Shown here one piece after another: positions 35,300 to 46,702 of a DNA stretch of 64,000 bases. Position numbers and translations under genes: made by a program. This stretch comes from Microplitis mediator (taxonomy: Eukaryota > Arthropoda > Insecta > Hymenoptera > Braconidae), in contig NC_079975.1 of NCBI RefSeq assembly GCF_029852145.1, positions 7,192,001-7,256,000 on the forward strand, given 5' to 3'. Position 1 is the stretch's first letter, and each line of letters starts with the position of its first letter. Under the pieces are notes generated by a model. That model saw only the letters and a program-made list of their open reading frames with translations, was not told the origin of the DNA and ran no database searches.

Positions 35300-36386
35300 C
35301 ACAGTTAAAAATTTGTGTATTTGTGTTAAAAATTATTTGGTTAAATTTTTTGTTTATTTCCAAACAGAAATCTGTCAATTTAACACAAACCGTTTGTGTT
35401 ATTTTACTTTAACAGATTTTTTATGTTAAATGATTAGAAAATCTGTAATGTAACAAATTTCTTGTGTTATTCGAAAATTAACACAAAAATTGTGTTATTT
35501 AGCTAAGCAAAACACAAATTCGGATTTGAGGCTTCAAGTTCTCAGCAGTATAGAAAGTTATCCTAGTTTAGTCCTCAAAGTAGTAGTTACGACCAATTTT
35601 ACCACTTTGAGGACTAAACTGGAATAACCTAATCTAGATTAGAGCCTCAAAATACTCAAAACGTACAGGAATAATTTTATCCACATTTGAACCTCAAAAG
35701 TCTCATTTGACGTATTCAAATGATGACGTATTTGACGTATTCTCTCCCCTCCCTTTTCTATCTAAAACTTTTAAAAGTCCGAAATATAACTTTTCATTCG
35801 TTGAGGATTTTGAGGTCTTAGTTATAATTCAAAATTTAGACCTCATAGTTCTCATTGAGGATTTTGAGTCCTTAAGTAGAGTTACTTACTGAGCGGCAAA
35901 TAAAACATCAAAAGAATTGAGGCTTTTAAGGACTAAAATAGAATTTGTTCTTTGACTCGGGTTGTCTGCAAGGAAACTTGGATTATAATTGACTTACAAT
36001 TAAAAATAATCATAGATGACTTTCATATTTTTATCATCAGGTTCAATGATTTTTAATTCTCATTTTACGGGAGGATTCGTAACTCCGTTTTTTATAAAAA
36101 TCACAGAAAATCGATCTAATTGTTTGGTAAATTGATATAAGTTGTACTAAGGGTAGATCAGTATACTTGAGTTGGTTACGTTATGTGCTTATATTTATTA
36201 GTTAATTTTAACACGAAAAGTCTGTTAAATTTACACAAATTTTCTGTCAAAATTGTGTTCGATTATTTAACATAAAATTTGTGTTAACGATCAACACAAA
36301 CGCAATGTGTTTAATTAACAAGAAAATCTGTGTAACCCGTTTGCCCCACGATTGGTGTTTAATTTAACACAAAATTTTTAACTGTG
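35300..36386. mobile_element. Family M element (TTGTGTTAA-rich) split by N
   Basis: TIRs CACAGTTAAAAATTTGTG and AAAATTTTTAACTGTG. Words AACACAAA/TTTGTGTT recur throughout. The copy at 52576-53222 lacks the N insert, which shows N is secondary. A shared unique segment includes AAGGGTAGATCAGTATACTT. Confidence 0.85.
35516..35962. mobile_element. Insert N (TTGAGG/CCTCAAA-rich) in M
   Basis: Absent from the other M copy. Contains more than ten TTTGAGG, CCTCAAA and TGAGGACT words in both orientations, resembling O. Ends are approximate; a 61-codon frame inside is a by-product. Confidence 0.65.
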
Positions 36387-37700
36387 CCAAAGTCCTCAAA
36401 TACAAAAAATTTGATAGATAATAAAAAAAAATTATTTTAAAATTTTGAGGTCATCAAATTTTGATAACAAAATTTTTTTCAAAGATGTCAAATTTATTTT
36501 AATTTTCAATAATAAACAAAAAATAAAAAACATTTTCAATGTCTTTGTCAATGATTTAAAAGCGACGAATCATTGAACCTGTGACTCAGTCTCAAGAGTA
36601 CCCAGAGATCTATTTACGTCTTAACTTACGTCGAAATTTTTTTTTTAAATTTCAAGATTGCAAGTAAGTTGCTAAAGGTATCGAGCAATGCAATGCAATA
36701 CAATGCAATGTGACTCACTTTTTTCGATTTTGCATTCTATCACTGACTCCATGTCCCACTGGTCCACTCACCAGTTAAAATTCTATTGTTACACACGTTA
36801 CATTACCCCTCCCTCATTAGATCGTATGCCACACGACATAAAAGGACCTCACGTTATTTTAAATTGTTATCTGCTTTTACGAGCTCGTCTAATTTTATTT
36901 TATAACTTTTATTTTATTTATTACCTTCCGATTCTATTTAAAATAAATCATTATACACATTACGTTCTACATATACTCATATATATATTTATATATATAT
37001 ATATAGGGCATTTGAACCTAAATCACTGAGTTAGTGACAAGATGGACATAGGGTAAACTCGGCCAAGAAAAATTTTTAAATCTAAAATAAAAATTATTTT
37101 TCACTGTCCATTCTTTCTTACCCCCTCCTCTATATATTTTTATAGATTACAGACTTTAAATAATAAAACATTATCAGTAAAAACGTGTCATATTTAAATA
37201 ACAATCGTCAATTGAATTTCCTCTAGTGCCAGTTAAAAAAAAAAAAAAATAAATAAAATCTTAATTTAATTTTCATAAAAAAAAAAAAATATGATCAATT
37301 CAAGGCCTTTGGATGCATATCATCCATCAAGTCCAGCAAGACGTGTGGACAAGAAACAAATAAAAAAAAATTGAAACAATAATAAATGATATTAAAATTA
37401 TACACGACACGATAATAGTCCGAGTATGTTTAGCAAAATTGTTTAATCAAATATGAGCGTGAATCAGCTGATAAGTCACGACTCAACTCGTGTTTCAAAT
37501 AACCATTTTATGTTTTTTATTATTTTTTATTTTGTAAACTACTGATTAATCATCTTTTAATACTAATATAACACATCAGTGTTTTATAATTGATAACTTA
37601 TTAATTATTGTTATGGTTGATTATTCAATTATTTTTTTTAAATAAATAATATGAATTATTATACATACAAAAAATTATAAATATATATATATATATATAT
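36387..37700. other. Unique sequence with a (CAATG) patch and (TA)n
   Basis: 36688-36850 is less AT-rich, starting with ATGCAATGCAATACAATG. (AT)n at 36977-37004 and 37679-37700. No gene supported by domain content. Confidence 0.3.
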
Positions 37701-38059
37701 ACTGCAAAAAATTTTTGGACTCGATGTTCTGTAAATGGTTCGGTGCAAATTTAAAAATCACATCAAATATTGTGTTAAATTTAGGTGGTGTAAATTAAAA
37801 ATTTTCACACCGTCAAGCGTGTAAATGTGTGATTTATGATTATTTTCATAAATGTAGTCATTGCTTAAATAATTAAAAATTCTCAATGATCATTTGTTGC
37901 TCTTTAATCAAAATTATAACGACTAAACCGGAATGGTGTAAAAGAATTAGATTACACCATGTTAAAATTACACGGATTGATAATTTACACTATGGATTTT
38001 TTACACTACCGTGTAAAGTTCTTGGGGACCATTTTTACACCAAAATTTTGTTTACAGTG
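37701..38059. mobile_element. Family R element
   Basis: Ends ACTGCAAAAAATTTTTGGAC and CCAAAATTTTGTTTACAGTG. TACACC/GGTGTAA words recur. This copy is not interrupted and shows what the host of E looked like. Confidence 0.7.
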
Positions 38060-38211
38060 TATACAAAAGTTATACACTGTACCATATATATAAAAAAAAA
38101 GTAGGCGCTGAAACAGGACTTTCATGTTACAGTAATAGTTATCCTGTTGCTCCCACAGGATTTTGTCCTGTTGCAGCACCAATTTTTTTCGTGTACAGTC
38201 CAAAGTTGATA

Positions 38212-38503
38212 CACTGTGAAAATCACCGGGGTAAGTCCAAGCGGTGTAGGTGTTAAATTCGGCGGTGTTAAATTTCAACACCGAAAGCGGTGTAAAAATA
38301 ACGCCGCCGCCGGTGTAAATATTTTGTACCGGTGTTAAAAAAAATCCCCGGTGTTAAAATAACGCCGCCACCGGTGTAAATATTCTAGACTGGTATTACT
38401 CCGCTTTTGCACCCGTTACCTCGCTTTAACACCGGTGTAATTTCATTTTAACACCGGGTGGAGTTAAAATGAGTCCATTTTTAACACCGTTCTTTTTACA
38501 GTG
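38212..38503. mobile_element. Family C element, short form
   Basis: CACTGTGAAAATCACCGGGG to CGTTCTTTTTACAGTG between TA at 38210-38211 and 38504-38505. Lacks the central AT-rich block of longer copies. Confidence 0.87.
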
Positions 38504-38642
38504 TAAAGTAACATTTACACCATTGGTGGTGTAATCATTCCATATCACACGGCCAAAAATTTAACACCATGCGTCGTGTAACTTTCACACCAACGGTGTA
38601 GAAAATTTTCATACCACCCCGCGGACTCAAAATTTTTTACAG
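38504..38642. mobile_element. R-like element end, GGTGTAA-rich
   Basis: Contains ACACCATTGGTGGTGTAAT and ends GGACTCAAAATTTTTTACAG before TA. It may be the right part of a larger R-type element into which C inserted. Confidence 0.5.
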
Positions 38643-38843
38643 TATATACATACATATATATGTTATAATATTTAAACATAAATTGTAATAGTAGTGAGTT
38701 AATTTTATTTAACTGCTCTCACTCACTTAAATGTACATATAAGCGGTTGCATTACGCGATGATTACGCATCAACTGCTTTGTTAATGTGCACGACTCGGA
38801 GAATTTTAAATAATGTAATAAAAAAAAAATATATATATATATA

Positions 38844-40390
38844 TTAGGGTGGTCCTTATTTTGGACATTTTCGAATTTTTATGCTCCCAGAGGCTTATGT
38901 GGTTCGAAATAAATAAAAAAAAACATCCTCAAAGTTTCAGGTCTCTATCTCAATTTCAACCCGTGCCGCACAGCGATGTAAGTTTCCCATTTAAATAACA
39001 CGGGGTTTTTGGCATTGAACGATTAAGTTTTTATTCCGGCTAAAGTAATTGTTCAAAAAATTTGAAACTCTGTAGACTTTATCCTCATATTAGCAGCTAC
39101 GCCTCAGAATTTTTACAGATTTTTAGGTACTATAATTTTGGGGGTAAAGCATGATGAAAAAAAAGAAAAAAATTATTTTTTTTATTTTTAGCTAAAATTT
39201 TTTTCAGTTAACATATCAAATCAGTCTGCATCCTTATCAGAAGTTCTTACTTTTTTTCATTATCGCACCTAAGTGGGTGAACGGTATATCTTTGTTGCAC
39301 TAATACAGTAATCAGGAACTTTGCATTAGTGTGCAGTAAAGTGTTCCTTAAAAGGATTATTCAAATTTATTACGATCACCTCACAAACGGTTTCAATTAC
39401 GGCAGAAAAAAATTCCCTTAAAGTTTGAGCTCTTAATTCCAACGGGACCACGTGTCGCAAATTTTGTTTTTGTGATTTTTTAAGTTTATTACATTTATTT
39501 ATAAAAGAGATCTATTTTATTAATAATTTATTATAGTTAGAAAATTGTAAACAAATAATTATTTCGATATTATAATACACAAAACTATCAACCTTTTGTT
39601 TATTATTTATTGCTTAAAACAAATAATAAACTTAAAGGTTACCAACTTATTTAAGCAAATATTGAAAGAAATTTAATTTATTGATAATATTTATCAACTG
39701 TTAAACTGGGACATAATATGATTAGTGGCATTGATATACCGATCTCAGAAATCAATTGAATGCATTATGTATTTTTGAAAAAGACACAGAGTCAAATAAC
39801 ATAAACAAAAATATTTCTTGAAAAAATCACAAAAAAAATTTTGCGGTAACTCATCCCGTTAGAATTAAGAGCTTAAACTTTAAGGGAATTTTTTCTGTTG
39901 TAATTGAAAAAAAATGCTCCTGATTACTGTATTAGTGCAACAAAGATATGCCGTTCACTCACTTAGGTGCGAGAATGAAAAAAAGGAAGAACTTCTGAAA
40001 AGGATGCAGAGTGATTTGATATGTTATTTAAAAAAAATTTTAGATAGAAATAAAAAATTTTTTTTTTTCTTTTCTTTTCATCATGCTGTAGCCCCAAAAT
40101 TATAGTAGCTGAAAATCTGTAAAAATTCTGAGGAGTAGCTGCTAATATAAGGATAAAGTCTACGGAGTTTCAAATTTTTCGAACAATTACTTTAGCCGGA
40201 ATAAAAACTTAATCTTCAATTCCAAAAACCCCGTGTTATTTAAATGGGTAACTTACATCGCTGTGCGGCACGGGTTAAAATTGAGATAGAGACCTGAAAC
40301 TTTGAGGATATTTTTTTTTATTTATTTCGAACCACATAAGCCTCTGGGAGCTTAAAAATTCGAAAATGTCCAAAATAAGGACCACCCTAA
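38844..40390. mobile_element. Large foldback element U (1.55 kb)
   Basis: Left arm 38844-39481 and right arm 39821-40390 are inverted copies with few mismatches and one indel of about 60 bp. Ends TTAGGGTGGTCCTTATTTTG and CAAAATAAGGACCACCCTAA. The 340-bp spacer is AT-rich and non-coding. It sits in (AT)n, hiding any target duplication. A 63-codon frame in the right arm is not a gene. Confidence 0.92.
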
Positions 40391-41623
40391 TATATATATA
40401 TATAAAATTGTTGGACTTGACTTGTAATACCTTGATAATATTGAGGTAGGTCGTGATTTCTTTGAATTAAATTTAAAATAAAATAATAATATTATATATT
40501 ATATAAAAATATTATTGCTGAGGTTATTGGAAAGTAGGTGTACTGTAGAAAAAACGTTTTTTATTTTTTTATGTATAAATAGATAAATAGATATGAATAA
40601 TGTTGGGAGAGGCAAACACGATCGTGTTAGTTGATGATAGCTGGACTGATCGTTGCACTTTCTTCTCCGTGGCTGTAATCGGCGAGTAGTCGGTGTACTG
40701 CTGTGCGTGCACTTCACCTTTCTCTTTCGCTTCTATTCAATGTAATGGGAATTGTCCCTGACAGCTTCCGACAGGTAATGCTACGTCGATTCGCGGACAC
40801 GCTCATGACCCTCTACGTGACTGCTATTATACACTGTAACTTTTTATCTTACTTTTTTTTATACCATTGTAATTAAATTTGTTTTTTTTTGTTCTCGTTT
40901 TAATCAATGTGTGATCTAGTATACGTTAGAAAAAAACTTTTTTTTATTATTAATAAATTTAAATTGATTTTAATACCAGTATTGACAGGAAATATTTTTT
41001 TTACATTTATATTGCAGATAAAAAAAATTAATTGACTTTTTATTGACATAATTTAATTAATTTTTTTGGTTTTAATTTAGATAATAAATTTTTGGTTTTA
41101 ATTTAGATAATAAAATAAGGAAAGGCAGGAAAAGCAAAAAAAAAAAGTTTATGAAAATATTAAAATTATTTAATGGAATTTTAACGGCTTTTTTTTCTTA
41201 TCTAACATTTGCTGCACCTGCAGCTAAAGATTTGCATACAGGCAACCAGGTGTCAAGTTTAAACAATAAAACATTAATCAATTTACAAGCTACATATATT
41301 TCATTTTCTATGTAAATAAGTCAATTGATATATTTATATATATGTGGGTGGCTAAAAAAAAACTTTTTAGTGTATGGTAAAAAAAATTTCCACTAAATTT
41401 GAGCTTTGAAATTTATTTGTAAGAGACCCCCATAACTTTAGTTTCAAAAATAGAAGAAATTTGAGTTAATCTTCAAAATTTTTTCAAATCATCAAATTCA
41501 TATTTTAAAGTAAAATTTTCAGATCATTTATTTTTTATTTAGTAAAATTTGCTTTAGCATAGAAAATTAAAACAAAAGTTCAAATTCTTGAACATTTTAA
41601 ACAAATTTTTGAGCAATACTGCA
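40391..41623. other. Unique sequence, GC-richer at 40590-40830
   Basis: 40745-40876 holds a 43-codon frame (MGIVPDSFRQVMLRRF...) that meets CAG before GTAATG at 40775, a donor-like site. Support for a gene is weak. The remainder is AT-rich. Confidence 0.3.
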
Positions 41624-42050
41624 TTAAGAAATTGTTAGATCAATAGCACTTTGTTTGCCTGAGTTGAAGTTGAAATGGGTGCCGTCATTATTGAGTGTTT
41701 GTTCTATCATTGATCATTGATCCTCTTTTGTCAGTGTTACTAGATCCCCATCTTAAGTTATGCCCGTTGAAATCGCCTGCTACTATGAAAGGGGTTGGTA
41801 GTTGAGATATGATCTGTTTGAGATCTTGATTGTTTACTGTTCTGCTGTTAGGGATGTATATGTTACATATAGTGATAAGATGGTTTGAGTTAATTTGAAC
41901 GGCAGTGGCCTCCAACTCGGATACTAGGTTAATAACTTGAATTGGTATGTTGTCTTTGATGTAAGTTGCGACTCCTCCACTTGCACGACCTGCTGGTAAA
42001 ATAGAACCAGGTGAACAAACCGGACCACCCCAAAAAATTTTCCAAAATTG
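41624..42050 (-). pseudogene. Non-LTR retrotransposon endonuclease fragment (Jockey-like)
   Basis: The minus-strand frame reads GRASGGVATYIKDNI, then FIVAGDFNGHNLRWGS, the APE-type endonuclease motif GDFN-H. A one-base shift before 41690 puts the rest in another frame (LNNDGTHFNFNSGKQSAIDL), matching the family's usual SAIDLT block. Only the central to late endonuclease is present; reverse transcriptase and ORF1 are missing. Clearly dead. Confidence 0.85.
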
Positions 42051-44283
42051 TTTGTAATTGTAATCAACGACTTTCATAATAATTTTGGTACAACTTTGTG
42101 TATCCCAAAAGTTTTTTTCAAAATTTTCATCCAGAATTTTCCATAGAACTCAATGTATTTTTGACCACAAAAAATAGACACCCTGTCTTCGCTATATTTA
42201 AATTTTCAAAATTATTTATCTTCAATAATTTTTTTTTTTTGGCATCTTTATTTACTAACAGTATCAAAAAAATTTTTTTTCACAGATTAGATATAAATTT
42301 CATTAGTCACTTTTTTAGTAAAAGAAAAAAAAAATTTTTACCTTCGGGACTATCGGTTTTGTCCGCCCGGAAAAAAATGTTTCAATTTCTTCAAACAGAA
42401 GTCAAAAATAAGATCCATCGTATTCGGATGCACAAAAATCCATTATTTCCCTAGTGGTCTATTTTTACCCTTCTTCCCCCATGTATACATAGAAAAAGAT
42501 GAAAGTTGTGTGTGATGCCTACACAAGCATTAATCGGCGACAGAGATAATGTAATAAAAAAAAAGCATATAGGCGTCTATCTAGAAACTATTCTATAGAC
42601 ATGTTCCTTTTATAGCGACATCCACACAGACCAATGGAAAGCTGAAAGTTTTATGAAAGTGCATCGCGTGTCGACTTTTAACCAAGTAACCAATCTCGCT
42701 AAAATACAACAACTTATTATGCATTTTTCCTAAACAAAAAAAAAACAAACATACAAACAAAAAATATATATTAAGACAAGTATGAAATAACTATCAGCCT
42801 ATTATATTACTACCCCCGCTACTTGACGTCTGTGTTCTTAATTCCCACTGTCTTATTTATTAAACTAATCTTTCATATATTCAATTATTTCCTTTCATGT
42901 TTCTCCTCTTATTATTTCTATGCCTAATGAAAAAATTTGCTTTTCACTATCGCACTCTAGATTCTTGTATTATGTTTCGATTACTAGTACACTTATAAAA
43001 GTAATGTTAAACTATATATATATATATATGTATATATATACACTATAATTACGATGAAAGTATGAATTATAAACTACTTGGATAATAGCTGAGACAATTT
43101 CAAAAAATAATTGCACACAATTGTTATGATTTTTTTATATTAATGTAATGTACATAAGAATTTTATTACTTAATTGTGAAAACTAGAGAATTGAAAATAA
43201 AAAAAAATTTCTGTAATGATAATAATGAATATTGTATGTAATTAGCAGTATTAAGTATACTGACAGTGATACAGATTTATTATTTTAATGGAGAAAGTCA
43301 TGATGTATTAATGATTAAAAATTTTTTTATTTTAACTGACATTTATTTTATTAATTTAAATTAAATATGAAATTTTTTTTTAATTAATTAATTAATTTTA
43401 GTTCATTTAATGCAACAAAGTCACAATATGTCCATATGATACTTAATTATTATTAATGAACATAAGATCAAGTAACTTTTTAAATAATTTAGTTAATTAT
43501 TAAATTAATATTTTTTTAATTTACTGAAATTAAAGTTTGCTCTTTTATATTTTATTTGTGTGAAAATATTTTTTATTTACTTTAGAATCATGATCTCAAT
43601 TTTTGTAATTTCATTTTTTTTTTTTTTTTGAGAAAGTTTTGTTCTTTCTCTTTACTTATTGTTGTTTTTGCAAAAAAAAAAAATTTGTCGTTAATATTCT
43701 TTGTATGGTTGAAAATATTTTTAAAAAATTTTTAAGTTCTTTGTCATTAAAAAATGAAATTTTTTATTGTTGATGTTTTTTTAATTTTTTTTTTTAATGG
43801 GGTTTGTAAGGAATGATGAACTTTTTGGAATCTTGTAAAGAAGTCTGAGTTAATTAAATTTATTTACTTATTTTATTAAAATAATAAGAAATTTTAATTT
43901 TTGTAATTTAAAAAAAAAATTAAAATTGTTAAGAATTAAAGTTATTAGTACATTGAATTCACTTCTTAAGTAGTTTAAAAAATATTATTAATGAAAGTCG
44001 TGCAACAAATGGGCTTGAAAGAGGGTACTATCTAATTTCACTCAACTATGGGACTTGTTAAAAAATTGCAGTTAACCTACGGAAAAAAACTTTCTAATAG
44101 ATAATTTATCTAAACGTTTACTTGGTTAATTTCAAAATTAACTTATAATTTTAATAGCAGTATTTATGGTGAAAAAATTTTTTTAAAAACGTTTTCTAAA
44201 ACAAAGTAGATTTGATTGGCTACAAATTTAGTTTACGGTAGCATTCAGAAGATTTTAGAAGTTAAAGCCGCGAAAAACTTTTT
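42051..44283. other. Unique AT-rich sequence
   Basis: 42098-42454 has a 118-codon Phe-rich frame without domain sense. 42480-43000 is somewhat GC-richer. (TA)n near 43014-43040. No gene called. Confidence 0.3.
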
Positions 44284-45042
44284 AACTTCCCGCTAAGAAA
44301 ATTGTAAATTTTTTAAAATTCGGGAAGTTATTGGTTTCGGTCCGATTTACGAAAATCGAATTTTCATCAGATGTCGACGTTTTGAGGTCCTAGGAAGCTA
44401 TTCTGACTAACTTCAAGATGATGTCCGAGTGTATGTATGTATGTATGTACGTACGTACGTATGTAAATACCTGTATCTTTTGAACGGATGAACCGATTTT
44501 GAACTTTAAGGTGTCATTCGACGCGGCTTGTCAATACCTTGAAGTTAAAAGAAAATTGAGCTTGATCGGTAGGGCTCGTTCAGAGAGATTCCAAAAATAA
44601 AATTTTTTCAAAAATGTTTTTTTCCGATAACTTTTAATGTGCTCGATGGATTAATTCCAAAATGGACTGGGCTTTAGAGCTTTATAAGCCGCGTCGAATG
44701 CCACCTCAACCATCAAAATCGGTTCATTCGTTCAAGAGAAACCGTTGTCGAAAGAATTAAAAAAAAATTTTTTTTTTATTTTTTTTTAAATATTTCAAAA
44801 ACGAGTCGATGAATCGAATTTAAAATTTGATCAGCTTTAGAACTTGATAAAACGCGTCGATTGCCACTTCAAATGTCTCAATCGGCTTATTCGTTTTAGA
44901 GATATCGATGGAGAAAAAATGGTGAAAAACGTTTTTTTTTTTAAAACAACAGCATACAAACGTATTTTCGAGCTCGAAGAGCTCGAAAGTGTATTCACAT
45001 TAATGTTTTCGAGGTTCTTGAGCTCGAAAACAGCGGGAAGTT
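44284..45042 (+). mobile_element. Family S element, long copy
   Basis: Ends AACTTCCCGCTAAG and AACAGCGGGAAGTT, an 11-bp inverted pair. Contains (TATG/TACG)n at 44432-44464, a repeated phrase built on AACGGATGAACCGATTTTGA and variants at about 44480, 44710 and 44870, and GAGCTCGAA repeats near the right end. A deleted relative is at 12449-12666. Confidence 0.7.
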
Positions 45043-45187
45043 TTGGGGCCGGCCCGCAGGGTCAACTGACAGACCGATTTTTTTTTATGAATTCTAAGTC
45101 ATTAAAAGAAATTGATATTTTTCAATGTCAATAAAAATAACGAATTAAAATTTCACAACCACAATTTAATAAAAGTTTTTTTTAATA

Positions 45188-45539
45188 CACTGTAAAAAAT
45201 CACCGGGGTAAGTCCAAGCGGTGTAGGTGTTAAAATCGGCGGTGTTAAGTTTCAACACCGAAAGCGGTATAAAATAACGCCGTAACCGGTGTAAATATTC
45301 TAGGCCGGTGTTAAAATATTTAACTTTGTGAATATTTTTATTTACTCGATCACTATACTTGTTAATAAATAATATTCTTTATTAATTTTCATAAAGAACT
45401 GACTTTTTTTGTGTTTTATAATCTTTAAAGTTAATACTCCAAGCGGACGCAGTTTACCCCGCTTTTACACCGGTGTAATTTCATTTTAACGCCGAGCAGA
45501 GTTAAAATGTCCATTTTTAACACCGCTCTTTTTACAGTG
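45188..45539. mobile_element. Family C element
   Basis: CACTGTAAAAAATCACCGGG to CGCTCTTTTTACAGTG between TA at 45186-45187 and 45540-45541. A clean copy useful as reference for the family ends. Confidence 0.9.
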
Positions 45540-46349
45540 TATTAATCGAATATAAAAATTCAACTCACTCAATTATCGTTAAAGATAACGGTAAAGAAAT
45601 TTTTCCTTAAATGGATTATATCTAAATTATTTTTCGTGATTATAAAAAAAAGTATATTAGATATGCGAATATAGATGATATAACTGTTTATACTGTACGT
45701 CCATATAAAATGTAAAAAATCACCGGTACGAATAATATTGACAGCTGAGATTACGTATTTATAATTATTTACAATAATTATCGTTATTACAATTTGATAA
45801 AATGAGAAAGTTTATTTATTAGATTATTTATTAAAAACGAAATATTAAGGTAATAATGAAAAGAGAAAAAATAATGATATTGATCCTTGTAATTAAATTT
45901 CTATTGCATATCGTTGAAAAATAAAAATAATTGCAGATTATAGTCATAAATTATTATAAATATTTAATAGAAATCACATGAAGCAGTTATGTAAAAAAAA
46001 ATTGTTTTTAGATCGTGAGACAGCTGAGAAGAAAGGTAAAAATTAAAGAGGGTCAAGTAGAGATGGGTGAGCAGTAACAGCTTTAGCAGATCAGAGAGAG
46101 TCCTACTTTTAATTCTCATCAGAGCTATAAGTTTCAGTTCAGAGCAATATTACTGGACCTTTCTAATCGCATGGCCTGTTTTTTGTTTAAATATGTCTGA
46201 GTAACGACTATCCTCATTTCACTATCCAATCACTATCTCGATTGTCTACAATCACTTTAATAAAAATATCATTTTTAATATAAACTAATTTTTATATATT
46301 TTTCGCACCTCAAGCGCGAAGCGAAGAGTGGGCTAGTGTACTATCATTA
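45540..46349. other. Unique AT-rich sequence
   Basis: No gene. Contains AAGCGCGAAGCGAAGAG near 46312. Confidence 0.3.
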
Positions 46350-46702
46350 CACTGGAAAAAATTTTCCCAGTGAATGTGGATTAATTGTTATACTGAAGTT
46401 AACTGACGTCTAATAATTTTTGAATTTTTTTAAAAACGATAATTAAAAAAAAAAAAATATTTCAAAAAATTGCAACTGAAAATTTATAAATTTTCTACAT
46501 GTGCATATTTTTACTTATTTTTTTTTTAAATAAAAATGTTGTAAGAAAAATCCGAAAATTTTTGTCTGCTCACTTCAAGATCATGATTAAATCCGGAGTG
46601 GAATTAACTTTGGAGGTTAATTGATTTTAATATTTAAATTTGAAATCGGAGTAGACGTTGATTGAAATAAAATCCACATTCACTCCCGATTTTTTCACTG
46701 TG
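46350..46702. mobile_element. Family P element split by family A
   Basis: CACTGGAAAAAATTTTCCCA to TCCCGATTTTTTCACTGTG between TA at 46348-46349 and 46703-46704. GGAGTGGAATT and CATTCACTCCC words remain either side of the A insertion. Confidence 0.8.
46387..46584. mobile_element. Family A element nested in P
   Basis: GTTATACTGAAGTTAACTGA to CTGCTCACTTCAAGATCAT, with GATTAATT (46379-46386) and GATTAAAT (46585-46592), 7 of 8 matching. Confidence 0.82.

Noticed and set aside
39914..40105. 63-codon frame in element U
   Set aside because: It lies within an inverted arm with a mirrored counterpart; no coding signature.
42098..42454. 118-codon Phe-rich frame next to the retroelement relic
   Set aside because: Composition follows T-runs and does not continue any non-LTR element domain.
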